Both the position numbers and the translations under genes were made by a program. Below are positions 17,278-26,460 of a DNA stretch of 64,000 nt, in pieces (positions within the stretch are counted from its first letter, which is position 1; every line of letters starts with the position of its first letter). Source of the stretch: Streptomyces sp. Z26. GTDB lineage: Bacteria; Actinomycetota; Actinomycetes; Streptomycetales; Streptomycetaceae. The stretch covers positions 4,760,501 to 4,824,500 of the forward strand of contig NZ_RCHV01000002.1 of assembly GCF_003665095.1 (NCBI RefSeq), given 5' to 3'. The notes under the pieces were generated by a model, which was not told where the DNA came from, did not search any database, and saw only the letters and a list, made by a program, of their open reading frames with translations.

Positions 17278-17688
17278 TCAGCGGGCGCGGCACCACTCGG
17301 GGGCCTTGCCGATGTTCTCGATGTAGCGGGCGGAGGCCCAGGCCCAGCGACCGTCGGCCAGCTTGTACCAGCGCGGGTTGCCGTTGACCCAGCCGCCGTT
17401 CACCTTGCACTTGATCTTGACGGTCTGGCCGTAGTGCAGCACGCCGGTGACGCGGTAGTTCTGGCTGGGTCCGGAGCGGACCTTGAGGCCGGTGCGGGCG
17501 ATCACTCTGCCCCAGTAGACCTTCCCGCTGCCGCCGAGCCGCGGCAGTTCCTCGGCGCTGAACGTGTGGGTGTTCGCGGGCGGGGTGGGGGCGTCGGTGG
17601 CGGCCGTCGCGGGACCGACGGCGGTCATCGCGGCGACGGCGCCGCCCGCGGCGCAGAGGGCGAACTTGCTGAGGGTGGAGTCGAGCAT
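17278..17688 (-). CDS. Small secreted SH3-domain protein
   Basis: 136 aa. The ATG at 17688 has an AGGAGA box and begins a signal peptide (MLDSTLSKFALCAAGGAVAAMTAVGPATAAT). The mature part is one bacterial SH3b-like domain: ARTGLKVRSGPSQNYRVTGVLHYGQTVKIKCKVNGGWVNGNPRWYKL, ending in a Cys-containing tail (PEWCRAR). Two Cys could form a disulfide. SH3b domains commonly bind cell-wall peptides; no enzyme domain is attached. Function otherwise unknown. Confidence 0.85.
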   Translation of the reverse strand: MLDSTLSKFALCAAGGAVAAMTAVGPATAATDAPTPPANTHTFSAEELPRLGGSGKVYWGRVIARTGLKVRSGPSQNYRVTGVLHYGQTVKIKCKVNGGWVNGNPRWYKLADGRWAWASARYIENIGKAPEWCRAR

Positions 17689-17899
17689 CGTCTCTCCTGT
17701 GGGAGCGGGCCCCTGGGAGCGGGGGTCCTGGGAAGCGCGCGGAGCACGGTCCGTGACGGCCCGTTCACTCCTTGCAGGCATCACGCTAAATGTCCTACTT
17801 TGTGCCCGCAACTCGTCACTCTCCGCTGTCAGTTCCCGGTGCTCGCCGCGCGCCGCTTCCTGACGTTCCGCCCCGGGCCCGTACGGGCCCGGCCCCGGA

Positions 17900-18712
17900 T
17901 CAGACGCCGACCAGCGTCCGGTCCTGGCTGGCGGCAGTGGCGGCGAGGGAGGCGTCGCCCAGGTGCGCCATGCGCTCGGCGACCGCGGAGGGTGTCGGCT
18001 GGTGGAGCTGGCCCGCGAGCCTGCCGTCCGCGAGGAAGAGGACCGAGTCGGCGTACGAGGCGGCGACCGGGTCGTGCGTCACCATGACGACCGTCTGGCC
18101 GAAGTTCCGCACCGTCTCGCGCAGCAGCTCCAGTACGTTCTTCGCGCTGCGGGTGTCCAGGGCGCCGGTCGGCTCGTCACCGAAGATCACGCTGGGGTTG
18201 GTGACCAGGGCACGGGCCACGGCCACCCGCTGGCGCTGGCCGCCGGACAGCTGCGAGGGCAGCGCGTCCAGCCGGTTGCCGAGGCCGACCTGCGTCAGGA
18301 TGTGCTCCGCGTGGCCGGGGCGGGGGCGCTTGCCCGCCGTCCGCAGCGGCAGCGTGACGTTCTGGAGCACCGTCAGGGTGTCGAGCAGGTTGTACTGCTG
18401 GAAGATGAAGCCGATCCGCTCCCGGCGGAACTTGGTCAGCTGCGCCTCCGTACGCCCCGCCATCTGCGCGCCGTCCACGACGACCACCCCGTTGTCGAGG
18501 CTGTCCAGGCCCGCCGCGCACTGGAGCAGCGTGCTCTTGCCGGAGCCGGAGGGGCCCATCACGGCGGTGAAGGTGCCGGCCGCCAGGCTGAGGGACACGT
18601 TGTCCAGGGCCGTGGTGCGGCTCTCGGGGTGACCGGGGGTTCCGTACGTCTTGCTGACGGACACCAGGCGAAGGGCTTCGGCGCTCCTGGAGTTGTCGTG
18701 GTGACGGAACAT
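17900..18712 (-). CDS. ABC transporter ATP-binding protein (MacB/LolD type), no permease nearby
   Basis: 270 aa ATPase subunit. Walker A is GPSGSGKST, the Q loop is FIFQQYNLLDTLTVLQNV, the ABC signature is LSGGQRQRVAVARAL, Walker B is VIFGDEPTGALD, and the H loop is MVTHD. These are typical of the MacB/FtsE-like class that works with FtsX-fold permeases, exporting peptides or lipoproteins. No permease gene lies on either side, which is unusual for this class. ATG 18712 has an AGGGAA box 8 bp upstream; GTG 18721 is the alternative. The C-terminus is extended by about 30 residues beyond the usual domain. Confidence 0.9.
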   Translation of the reverse strand: MFRHHDNSRSAEALRLVSVSKTYGTPGHPESRTTALDNVSLSLAAGTFTAVMGPSGSGKSTLLQCAAGLDSLDNGVVVVDGAQMAGRTEAQLTKFRRERIGFIFQQYNLLDTLTVLQNVTLPLRTAGKRPRPGHAEHILTQVGLGNRLDALPSQLSGGQRQRVAVARALVTNPSVIFGDEPTGALDTRSAKNVLELLRETVRNFGQTVVMVTHDPVAASYADSVLFLADGRLAGQLHQPTPSAVAERMAHLGDASLAATAASQDRTLVGV

Positions 18713-18939
18713 GGTGGTCACTTCCCTTCGGCGACGGCGCCGTGTGCGCCTTCGAGTAAGAAGTTACGCAGCGCGGCGGGCCGTCACGAGGGCTCTACGC
18801 ACCAGAACGGGGTGGACCTAGCGACACCCCCCGCCGGTGGTGCTGACCGCAGAGCGACCGTGTGGCGGCCGGTGCGCGGACCCGGCGGACACGGCGCCGG
18901 CACGGGCCGGGAGAGGTGCCGGGAGGGGCGCCGTACGGC

Positions 18940-21357
18940 TCACCCCGTCGGGCGGAAGCCGCGCAGCCGCAGGCTGTTGGCGACCACGCACACCGAGGAG
19001 AACGCCATCGCCGCCCCGGCGATCATGGGGTTCAGCAGCCCGGCCGCCGCCAGCGGCAGTGCCGCCACGTTGTACCCGAAGGCCCAGCACAGGTTCGCCC
19101 GGATGGTGCCCAGCGTCCGCCGCGCCAGCCGTACGGCGTCCGCGGCCACCCGCAGGTCGCCCCGTACGAGCGTGAGGTCGCCCGCCTCGATCGCCGCGTC
19201 CGAGCCGGTGCCCATGGCCAGGCCCAGGTCGGCCTGGGCGAGGGCGGCGGCGTCGTTCACGCCGTCCCCGACCATCGCGACCCGGCGCCCCTCGGCCTGC
19301 AACCGCCGGACCACGTCGACCTTGTCCTCCGGCAGGACCTCCGCGATCACCTCGTCGACGCCCACCTCGGCGGCCACGGACGCCGCGACCGCCTCGTTGT
19401 CGCCGGTCAGCAGGAGGGGCGTGAGGCCCAGCGCCCGCAGCCGTACGACCGCCTCGCGGCTCGTCGGCCGCACCGCGTCGGCCACCTCCAGCACGGCGCG
19501 CGCCTCGCCGTCCCAGGCGACGGCGACGACCGTACGCCCGGCCGCCTCCGCCTCCGTACGGGCACGGGCCAGCTCCGGGGGCAGCTCCACGGGGGACGGT
19601 TCCGCCGCGAGCAGGGCCGGGCGGCCGACGACGACGTCGTGGCCGTCGACCGTGCCCCGTACGCCGAGGCCGGGGACGGACACGAAGTGCTCCGGGGTGG
19701 GCAGCGCGGGCACGGCGTCGGGGGCGTCCGTACGGTCGGCGCCGTCCGTACGTTCCGTGCCGTCGCGCCCGCGCAGGCGTGCCACCGCGCCGCGCGCCAC
19801 GGCGCGGGCGACCGGGTGCTCGGAGGCGTGCTCCAACGCGCCCGCCAGGCGCAGCACTTCGGCCTCGGGAACACCCTCGGCGGTACGGACCGCGAGCAGC
19901 GTCATCCGGCCGGTCGTGACCGTGCCGGTCTTGTCCAGCACGACCGTGTCGACCCGCCGCGTGGACTCCAGCACCTCCGGGCCCTTGATGAGGATGCCGA
20001 GCTGCGCGCCCCGGCCCGTGCCCGCCAGCAGCGCCGTCGGTGTGGCCAGGCCGAGGGCGCACGGGCAGGCGATGATCAGCACGGCCACGGCCGCGGTGAA
20101 CGCGGCCGTGGGCTCGGCGCCGTTGCCCAGCCAGAAGCCGAGGGTGCCCAGCGCCAGGGCGATGACGACCGGCACGAACACCGCCGAGACCCGGTCCGCC
20201 AGCCGCTGCGCCGCCGCCTTGCCGTTCTGCGCGTCCTCCACCAGCCGCGCCATGCGGGCGAGTTGGGTGTCGGAGCCGACGCGTACGGCCTCGGCGGCGA
20301 ACCGGCCGCCGACGTTCAGGGTGGCGCCCGTGACGGCGCTGCCGGGCGCCACCTCGACGGGTACGGACTCGCCGGTGAGCATCGACGCGTCGACGCTCGA
20401 CGTGCCCTCCCGCACCACCCCGTCGGTGGGGATCTTCTCGCCGGGGCGCACCACGAAGCGGTCGCCGACGGCGAGCGAGGCGGCGGGCACCCGTTCCTCG
20501 CGGCCGTCGCGCAGGACGGTGGCCTCCCGGGCGCCCAGCTCCAGCAGCGCGCGCAGGGCGGCGCCCGCCTGGCGCTTGGCGCGGGCCTCGAAGTACCGCC
20601 CGGCCAGCAGGAAGGCGGTGACCCCGGCGGCGGCCTCCAGGTAGAGGTTCCCCGCGCCGTCGCCGCGCGCGACGGTCAGTTCGAAGGGGTGCGTCATGCC
20701 GGGCGTACCGGCCGTGCCGAGGAACAGCGCCCACACCGACCACAGGAACGCGGCCGAGACCCCGACGGAGACCAGCGTATCCATGGTGGCCGCGCCGTGC
20801 CGCAGGTTGGTGACGGCGGCGCGGTGGAACGGCCAGGCGGCGTACGTGACGACGGGCGCGGTGAGCGTCAGCGACAGCCACTGCCAGTACGTGAACTGCC
20901 AGGCGGGCACCATCGCCAGCGCGATCACCGGCACCGCCAGTACCGCCGCCGTGACCAACCGCTGCCGCAGCGACAGCAGTTCGTCGGCGGGGGTGGACGC
21001 GGAGGGGGCGCCCGCGTCCGGCTCCCCGGCGCCCGCGTCCGTACGTGCCGGGGGCGTACGGGTGGGGGCGGGCGGCGTCGCGGTGTAGCCCGTGGCCTCC
21101 ACGGTGGCGACCAGGTCCGCGACGGCGACGTCCTCGGCGTGGGTGACCTTCGCCTTCTCTGTCGCGTAGTTGACGGTGGCCTCGACGCCGTCCATGCGGT
21201 TGAGCTTCTTCTCCACGCGGGCCGCGCACGAGGCGCACGTCATCCCGCCGATGACCAGCTCGGTCGCGCGCGCCGTCCCGTCGGCGGGGGCGCCGGTGGG
21301 AGCGGGCCGGTCCGCCCGTCCCGCGCGGGCCGTCCCGTGCGGTGCCGTGGTGGTCAT
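18940..21357 (-). CDS. copA: Copper-exporting P-type ATPase CopA
   Basis: 805 aa P1B-type ATPase. The N-terminal heavy-metal domain has GGMTCASCAARVEKK (metal Cys 41 and 44). Transmembrane helices follow, with the Cu(I) motif ACPCALGLATPTALL. The phosphorylation site is DKTGTVT, the ATP-binding domain has an SEHPVA motif, and the hinge is MVGDGVNDAAALAQADLGLAMGTGSDAA. It exports Cu(I) from the cytosol. ATG 21357 has a GAGGAG box; the longer frame to 21486 is rejected because it runs through the operator DNA. Divergent from a His-rich exported protein; two palindromes between them are probable copper-repressor sites. Confidence 0.96.
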   Translation of the reverse strand: MTTTAPHGTARAGRADRPAPTGAPADGTARATELVIGGMTCASCAARVEKKLNRMDGVEATVNYATEKAKVTHAEDVAVADLVATVEATGYTATPPAPTRTPPARTDAGAGEPDAGAPSASTPADELLSLRQRLVTAAVLAVPVIALAMVPAWQFTYWQWLSLTLTAPVVTYAAWPFHRAAVTNLRHGAATMDTLVSVGVSAAFLWSVWALFLGTAGTPGMTHPFELTVARGDGAGNLYLEAAAGVTAFLLAGRYFEARAKRQAGAALRALLELGAREATVLRDGREERVPAASLAVGDRFVVRPGEKIPTDGVVREGTSSVDASMLTGESVPVEVAPGSAVTGATLNVGGRFAAEAVRVGSDTQLARMARLVEDAQNGKAAAQRLADRVSAVFVPVVIALALGTLGFWLGNGAEPTAAFTAAVAVLIIACPCALGLATPTALLAGTGRGAQLGILIKGPEVLESTRRVDTVVLDKTGTVTTGRMTLLAVRTAEGVPEAEVLRLAGALEHASEHPVARAVARGAVARLRGRDGTERTDGADRTDAPDAVPALPTPEHFVSVPGLGVRGTVDGHDVVVGRPALLAAEPSPVELPPELARARTEAEAAGRTVVAVAWDGEARAVLEVADAVRPTSREAVVRLRALGLTPLLLTGDNEAVAASVAAEVGVDEVIAEVLPEDKVDVVRRLQAEGRRVAMVGDGVNDAAALAQADLGLAMGTGSDAAIEAGDLTLVRGDLRVAADAVRLARRTLGTIRANLCWAFGYNVAALPLAAAGLLNPMIAGAAMAFSSVCVVANSLRLRGFRPTG

Positions 21358-21439
21358 CGTCGCTCCTCGCTGAAGACTGCGGTGCCGCTGGCGCGGTGTG
21401 TGCGGGGCGTCCCGTACGCGCGCCACCGAGGGCTCCTCT

Positions 21440-21456
21440 ATACCCCTACCCGGTAT
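21440..21456. promoter_or_regulatory. Candidate copper-repressor (CsoR-type) operator 1
   Basis: ATACC-N7-GGTAT inverted repeat with a C-rich centre, about 85 bp upstream of copA. It resembles the TACCC/GGGTA motifs reported for CsoR in actinobacteria. The repressor gene itself is not in this window. Confidence 0.55.
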
Positions 21457-21488
21457 GCTCGCGCAAGCGTTCCCCTCGCTTGGCATGA

Positions 21489-21503
21489 TACCCCCTGGGG
21501 GTA
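21489..21503. promoter_or_regulatory. Candidate copper-repressor (CsoR-type) operator 2
   Basis: TACCCCCTGGGGGTA is a perfect 15 bp palindrome about a central T. It lies 55 bp upstream of the His-rich gene and 132 bp upstream of copA. With operator 1 it offers one site per divergent promoter. Confidence 0.65.
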
Positions 21504-21557
21504 ATCTCGGGATTCCGAGCCGTCCTCTCCCGCGGCGGTTTCCCGGAAAGGAACGCC

Positions 21558-22619
21558 ATGAACACGGGCACGACCACAGGGCTGCGGATCACCGCCTTCG
21601 CCACCGCCCTCGCCGCCGTCTTCGGCGGCGCCTACGGCCTCGGTTCGGGGCTCGACCCGCTCGTCGACGACCCCGCGCCCGCCGCCCACGAACGCCACCC
21701 GGGCGGCGAGGCGGGCGGCGCCGACCGCTCGGCCGACGGCGGGCACGGCGGTCACGGCGACGGCGAGGACGGCGGGCACGGGGGACGTAAGCCCGACCCC
21801 GCGTCGGACGAGCCCGTCGGCGGGCTCCGCGTCTCCTCCGGCGGCTACGCGCTGGACCTCCGTACGCCCCGGGTCGAGGCGGGCCGCGCCGCCACCCTCC
21901 GCTTCCGGGTGCTGGACCGCGACGGGCGTCCCCTCACCGAGTACCGCCGGGACCACGACAAGGAGCTGCACCTCGTCGTCGCCTCCCGCGACCTCGGCAC
22001 GTACCGCCACGTGCACCCCACCCGCGCCGCCGACGGCACCTGGAGCACCCGGCTGACCCTCCCCGTGGCCGGTGACCACCGTGTCTTCGCGGACTTCGTG
22101 CCCGGCGCGGACCCGGAGGCGGGCGCGGACGCCGAGGGCGTCACGCTGGGCACGGACCTCGCCGTGGCCGGTCCGTACGCGCCGCGGGAGCTGCCCGCGC
22201 CCACCCGTACGGCGGAGGTGGACGGCTACCGCGTACGCCTCGACGGGGCGCTGCGGCCGGGCGCGGCACGGGAGTTGACGCTCACGGTCACCAGGCACGG
22301 CAGGCCGGTCACCGACCTGGAGCCGTACCTGGGGGCGTATGGGCACCTCGTCGCGCTCCGCTCCGGCGACCTGGCGTATCTGCACGTCCACCCCAACGGG
22401 GCACCGGGCGACGGCGCCACGGAGCCCGGCCCGGAGGTGTCGTTCACGGCGACGGCGCCGAGCGCGGGGGCGTACCGGCTGTTCCTCGACTTCAAGCACC
22501 GGGGCGAGGTGCGCACCGCCGCGTTCACCGTACGGGCGGGGACGGCGTCGGGCGCGGGCGGCACGGACGGCGCGGGTGACGCGGGTGGGGACCACGGCGG
22601 CGCGGGGCACGGGCACTGA
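21558..22619 (+). CDS. His-rich exported protein, probable copper-handling partner of CopA
   Basis: 353 aa. An N-terminal hydrophobic stretch (LRITAFATALAAVFGGAYGLGSGL) suggests export or membrane anchoring. A His/Gly/Asp-rich linker (residues about 50-75) and a terminal GGAGHGH tail could bind metal. Two Ig-like repeats follow, each ending in a YxHVHP motif (TYRHVHPTRAADG and AYLHVHPNGAPGD) with matching VFADF/LFLDF strands. I recognise this repeat type only as an uncharacterised family found beside copper genes. The operators and the divergent copA support copper regulation. GGAAAGGA ribosome box. Confidence 0.75.
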   Translation: MNTGTTTGLRITAFATALAAVFGGAYGLGSGLDPLVDDPAPAAHERHPGGEAGGADRSADGGHGGHGDGEDGGHGGRKPDPASDEPVGGLRVSSGGYALDLRTPRVEAGRAATLRFRVLDRDGRPLTEYRRDHDKELHLVVASRDLGTYRHVHPTRAADGTWSTRLTLPVAGDHRVFADFVPGADPEAGADAEGVTLGTDLAVAGPYAPRELPAPTRTAEVDGYRVRLDGALRPGAARELTLTVTRHGRPVTDLEPYLGAYGHLVALRSGDLAYLHVHPNGAPGDGATEPGPEVSFTATAPSAGAYRLFLDFKHRGEVRTAAFTVRAGTASGAGGTDGAGDAGGDHGGAGHGH

Positions 22620-22658
22620 CGGGGTGGGCGGACGGGCGGGCGGCGGCGCCGTTCCGCC

Positions 22659-23387
22659 TCACCACCGCCGTCGCGCCACGTCGTCCCGCAGCCGGGGCAG
22701 CTTCGCGTACAACGCCTCGCCGGGGCAGGCCGTCTCGAAGCCGTCCCGGTGGCCGGAGATCGTGTGGAGGAGCGCGGCGGCGCCCTTCGGGTAGCGGCTG
22801 TCGCTGTTCGTCGACACCAGCCGCACCCTGCCGTGCGGATCGGCGCCGGGCCGCAGCTGCCACGCCGCCACCGCGGCGATGGACGCCAGCATCGCGCGCG
22901 GTACGCGCGCCCCCTCGCGGAAGTCGCCGAGCGCGGCGATCCCGACGCTGCGGGCGTTGAAGCCGGTGGCGTGCGCGCCGCGCAGCGGCCGGCCCGCATG
23001 GTCGACGCGGCCCGCGTAGACGGTGCCGCAGCGGTCGACGACGTAGTTGTAGCCCACGTCGTCCCAGCCCATCCGGTGCACGTGCTGCTGCTGGAGGGCG
23101 CGCATGATGCGGGGCGTGTCGGCGCAGTCGTACGCGTCGGGGTGGCTGGTGTGGTGCACGAAGACGGCGCTGACGCGGGTGACGTACGGGGCCCGCTCCC
23201 GTACCAGCTTCTCGTCCGCGCCCCACGCCGCCCGGCTCACCACGTCGGGGCGCGCCGCGGCGGGGCGGGCGGCGGCGGTCGACGGGGTGCGGTGCTCCGG
23301 GGGGCGCTCCCGTGCGGGGGCGTCCCAGCGGGTCAGCACGGCCAGGGGCAGTGCCGCCGCGACGAGGGCGAGCTTGGCGAGACGCAT
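22659..23387 (-). CDS. Peptidoglycan-recognition-family (type 2 amidase) secreted protein
   Basis: 242 aa. A signal-type N-terminus (MRLAKLALVAAALPLAVL) is followed by a PGRP/amidase_2 domain that begins VVSRAAWGADE. Zinc-site candidates are the His of FVHHTSH and TISGHRD and the Cys of ACPG; the Tyr of GYNYVVDRCGTVYAGR is also conserved. Family members hydrolyse N-acetylmuramoyl-L-alanine amide bonds. Start ATG 23387 (GTG 23396 is also possible); the longer frame to 23549 has no signal-peptide logic. Divergent from the GPP34 gene. Confidence 0.9.
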   Translation of the reverse strand: MRLAKLALVAAALPLAVLTRWDAPARERPPEHRTPSTAAARPAAARPDVVSRAAWGADEKLVRERAPYVTRVSAVFVHHTSHPDAYDCADTPRIMRALQQQHVHRMGWDDVGYNYVVDRCGTVYAGRVDHAGRPLRGAHATGFNARSVGIAALGDFREGARVPRAMLASIAAVAAWQLRPGADPHGRVRLVSTNSDSRYPKGAAALLHTISGHRDGFETACPGEALYAKLPRLRDDVARRRW

Positions 23388-23626
23388 ACGGATCACGGTG
23401 CACCGGGGCGACCGGTCGCACATGTGCACGCATCCGTTCGGGTGAACGGGGAGGAGCGGCGGGTGTCTCCGCACCGCTTCCGGTTGCGTACCGTGGGGCT
23501 TTGCGGAAAGCATTCCGCTCCGCCGTCCGGAGCGGCCCGCTGGCCCCAATACTAGGGATTCCGCTACTTGTTGGGAGGGTTCCGCTTCAGGCGTTTGGCG
23601 GGCCGTCGGGGGGAAAGGCGGAGCGC

Positions 23627-24268
23627 ATGACTAATTTGACGCTGCCGGAAGAGTTCATGCTCATCGCGTTGGACGACGACTCCGGCCGGGGCAAGACCCG
23701 CCCCGGTACGGACTACGCGGTGGCGGGGATGGCGCTCGTGGAGCTGTCCCTCTCGGGCCGGGTGGAGGTGGGCGACGACGAGGTCGTGCGGGTCGTGGAC
23801 AAGACCCCGATGGGTAACTCGTTCCTGGACGGGCAGCTGTCGAAGATCGCCGCCGACGGTGGCACCGCCGAACTGAAGGACGTGCTGAAGCACACCCGCA
23901 AGGGGGTCGTCGAGGGCACGGTGAACTCCCTCGTCTCGCAGGGCGTGCTGAAGCAGGAGAAGAAGCGCGTGCTCGGGCTGGTGCCCGTCAACCGCTACCC
24001 GAAGGGGCAGGACGGCCCCGAACTGGCCGTCCGCAAGCGGCTGGACGAGGTGGTCCTGCAGGGCCAGGACCCGGATGAGCGCACCGCCTCCCTCATCGCC
24101 GTCCTGCACGGTGCCCGTCTCTGGAAGCTCGCCTTCCCGGACGCGGACCGCAAGCAGGTCAAGAAGCGGATGGAGGAGATCTCGGAGGGCAGCTGGATCA
24201 AGCCCGCCGTCGCCTACACCGTGAAGCGGACCCGTATCGCCATCGCGGCGGCCGCCGCGGGCGGCTGA
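23627..24268 (+). CDS. GPP34 (GOLPH3/VPS74-like) family protein
   Basis: 213 aa, cytosolic, mostly helical. The start is fixed by GGAG seven bases before ATG 23627 and by the conserved beginning MTNLTLPEEFMLIALDDDSGRGK. It continues with LVELSLSGRVEVGDDEVVRVVD and the helical GPP34 core. In eukaryotes this fold binds phosphatidylinositol-4-phosphate on Golgi membranes; streptomycetes carry several copies of unknown role. The gene is flanked by a strong terminator. Confidence 0.88.
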   Translation: MTNLTLPEEFMLIALDDDSGRGKTRPGTDYAVAGMALVELSLSGRVEVGDDEVVRVVDKTPMGNSFLDGQLSKIAADGGTAELKDVLKHTRKGVVEGTVNSLVSQGVLKQEKKRVLGLVPVNRYPKGQDGPELAVRKRLDEVVLQGQDPDERTASLIAVLHGARLWKLAFPDADRKQVKKRMEEISEGSWIKPAVAYTVKRTRIAIAAAAAGG

Positions 24269-24313
24269 TCCCGCCCGGCCGTCGTCGCGGGGCGGCCGAA
24301 CGGGAGCGGCACA

Positions 24314-24352
24314 CCGGGCGGGCCCCGACCCTCGAGGTCGGGGCCCGCCCGG
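24314..24352. terminator. Very strong terminator hairpin after the GPP34 gene
   Basis: A perfect 17 bp GC-rich stem (24314-24330 with 24336-24352) closes a 5 nt loop, 46 bp beyond the stop. Confidence 0.85.
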
Positions 24353-24577
24353 TCGTGCGTGCGGGGGTCGCGGCGGCGGGGCGTACGGGGTGGGCGGGAC
24401 GTCCGAGGCGTACGGGACGTACGGGGTGGACGGCGGGTGGCGGGAACGGGTCGTACGCGCAGAAGCGATCACGACCGCACCTCTTCCGACGGAACCGCAC
24501 AGTCCCTACGGTGAGATGTCGTACTTGGCACGGACATGCCACATCCGCCACGTCCCTGACCCCGGAGGAAGGCGACG

Positions 24578-25834
24578 ATGAGACCCCACACCGTCCGTAC
24601 GGACCGCCGAGTCACCGCCACCCTGGCCGCCGCGCTGCTGAGCGCCGCGACCCTCACCCCCACGGCGGCCCACGCCGCGCCGGAGCCCGCGCCGTACGCC
24701 CCGGCCGCCCCGCACGCCCCCGCCGCGACGCCCGCCGCCGACGGACTCGCGGCCACCCCGCCCATGGGCTTCAACAACTGGAACTCCACCCACTGCCGCG
24801 CCGAGTTCGACGCCGACATGGTCAAGGGCGTCGCGGACGTCCTGGTGGAGAAGGGCCTCAAGGACGTCGGCTACGAGTACGTGAACCTGGACGACTGCTG
24901 GGCCCTGCCCGAACGCGACGCGGACGGCCAGCTCGTACCCGACCCGGCGCGCTTCCCCGACGGCATCGCGGCCGTCGCGGACTACGTCCACGACAAGGGG
25001 CTGAAGCTCGGGATCTACACCAGCGCGGGCACCAAGACGTGCAACGACGCCGGGTTCCCCGGCGCGCTCGGCCACGAGTACGGCGACGCGCGGCAGTTCG
25101 CGGACTGGGGCGTCGACTACCTCAAGTACGACAACTGCAACAACCAGGGCGAGGACGCCAGGACGCGCTACACCACCATGCGCGACGCCCTCGCCGCCAC
25201 CGGCCGCCCCATCGTCTACAGCATCTGCGAGTGGGGCGAGAACGAACCCTGGGAGTGGGCGAGCGAACTCGGCCAACTCTGGCGCACCACGGGCGACATC
25301 AGCGACAGCTGGGACTCGATGCTGTCGATCATGAAGCAGAATCTGCCGCTCGCCCCGTACGCGGGCCCCGGCCGCTGGAACGACCCCGACATGCTGGAGG
25401 TCGGCAACGGCGGGATGACGGACACCGAGTACCGCACCCACTTCTCCATGTGGGCGGTCATGGCCGCGCCCCTGCTGATCGGCTCCGACCTGCGTACGGC
25501 CTCCCCGGAGACCCTGGAGATCCTCGGCAACGAGGAGGTCGTCGCCGTGGACCAGGACCCGCTCGGCAAGCAGGGCGAAGTGGTGTCCGAGGAGGACGGG
25601 CGCTGGGTCGTCGGCCGGGAACTGGCCGACGGCGGCCGGGCGGTGGCGCTGTTCAACGAGACCGGCGCGGAGCAGACCGTCGCCACCACGGCCGCGGCCC
25701 TCGGACTGCCGCAGGCGGACTCGTACGCGCTGCGCGACCTGTGGCGGCACGAAGACGGCAGCACGGCGGGCGACATCTCGGCGGTGGTGCCCGCGCACGG
25801 GACGGTGCTGCTGCGGGTCACGGCGGACGGCTGA
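24578..25834 (+). CDS. Secreted GH27 alpha-galactosidase
   Basis: 418 aa with a signal peptide (about 1-34, AAHAAPEPAP). The GH27 barrel begins PPMGFNNWNSTHC, has the conserved EYVNLDDCWA, the nucleophile Asp185 in YLKYDNC, and the WNDPDML motif (D269/D271) that supplies the acid/base Asp. A C-terminal beta domain (from about 330) follows. No ricin-type or other carbohydrate-binding module is present, so the protein is shorter than many streptomycete GH27 enzymes. It would release alpha-linked galactose from plant oligosaccharides outside the cell. GGAGGA ribosome box. Confidence 0.95.
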   Translation: MRPHTVRTDRRVTATLAAALLSAATLTPTAAHAAPEPAPYAPAAPHAPAATPAADGLAATPPMGFNNWNSTHCRAEFDADMVKGVADVLVEKGLKDVGYEYVNLDDCWALPERDADGQLVPDPARFPDGIAAVADYVHDKGLKLGIYTSAGTKTCNDAGFPGALGHEYGDARQFADWGVDYLKYDNCNNQGEDARTRYTTMRDALAATGRPIVYSICEWGENEPWEWASELGQLWRTTGDISDSWDSMLSIMKQNLPLAPYAGPGRWNDPDMLEVGNGGMTDTEYRTHFSMWAVMAAPLLIGSDLRTASPETLEILGNEEVVAVDQDPLGKQGEVVSEEDGRWVVGRELADGGRAVALFNETGAEQTVATTAAALGLPQADSYALRDLWRHEDGSTAGDISAVVPAHGTVLLRVTADG

Positions 25835-25916
25835 CCCTCCGCCGGGGCGGCCCCGCCCCGGCCCGCCTCGCGTCCGCCTCGCCGAACGGGCGGGCGCGGG
25901 GCGGGAGTTCGCGTCC

Positions 25917-26324
25917 TCAGTCGAGTACGGCCGTGGCCTCGACCTCGACCAGGTGCTCGGGCACGTCCAGAGTGGGGACGCCCAGCAGCGTGCCGGGCGG
26001 CACCGGCGTGGTGCCCAGCCGCGCCGAGGCACGGGCGATCCCGTCCAGCAGCAGCGGCATCTTGTCGGGGGTCCAGTCGACGACGTGGATCGTCAGCTTC
26101 ACCAGGTCGTCGAGGGTGCCGCCGACGGCGGCGAGCGCGGTGGCGACGTTCAGGTAGCACTGTTCCACCTGCGCCGCGAGGTCGCCCTCCCCGACGGTCC
26201 TCCCACCGGCGTCCCAGGACACCTGCCCGGCGACGTGCACGAGCCGCGTACCGGTCGCGACCGACACCTGCCGGTACGCGTCGACCTTCGGCAGTCCGTC
26301 GGGGTCCACGAGGGTGATCGGCAT
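25917..26324 (-). CDS. RidA/YjgF family protein
   Basis: 135 aa. The RidA fold is visible (LVHVAGQVSWDAGG, QVEQCYLNVATALAAVGGTLDDLVKLTIHVVD, PPGTLLGVPTLDVPEHLVEVEATAVL). The canonical active-site Arg region reads PEHLVEVEA, so the imine-deaminase Arg is not where I would expect it and activity may differ. ATG 26324 has an AGGAGAAGG box. Divergent from the HxlR gene, which likely regulates it. Confidence 0.85.
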   Translation of the reverse strand: MPITLVDPDGLPKVDAYRQVSVATGTRLVHVAGQVSWDAGGRTVGEGDLAAQVEQCYLNVATALAAVGGTLDDLVKLTIHVVDWTPDKMPLLLDGIARASARLGTTPVPPGTLLGVPTLDVPEHLVEVEATAVLD

Positions 26325-26390
26325 GCTGTCCTTCTCCTTGTCGCGCGGTGGCCACGCGTGCGGGTCACCCCGTACGCGTGCTCTCTTGCG

Positions 26391-26459
26391 GTTACTGGAG
26401 AACCGTAGGAAAGTAGCCGCTGACATGGAAGAACGCACTTTTCAGTGACTGGGGAACCG
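26391..26459. promoter_or_regulatory. Direct repeats in the ridA/hxlR intergenic region
   Basis: GTTACTGGAGAACCG (26391-26405) and GTGACTGGGGAACCG (26445-26459) match at 13 of 15 positions, 54 bp apart. The second contains the ribosome site of the HxlR gene, so part of the match may be coincidence. They are candidate HxlR sites for autoregulation and control of the divergent gene. Confidence 0.45.
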
Positions 26460-26460
26460 A

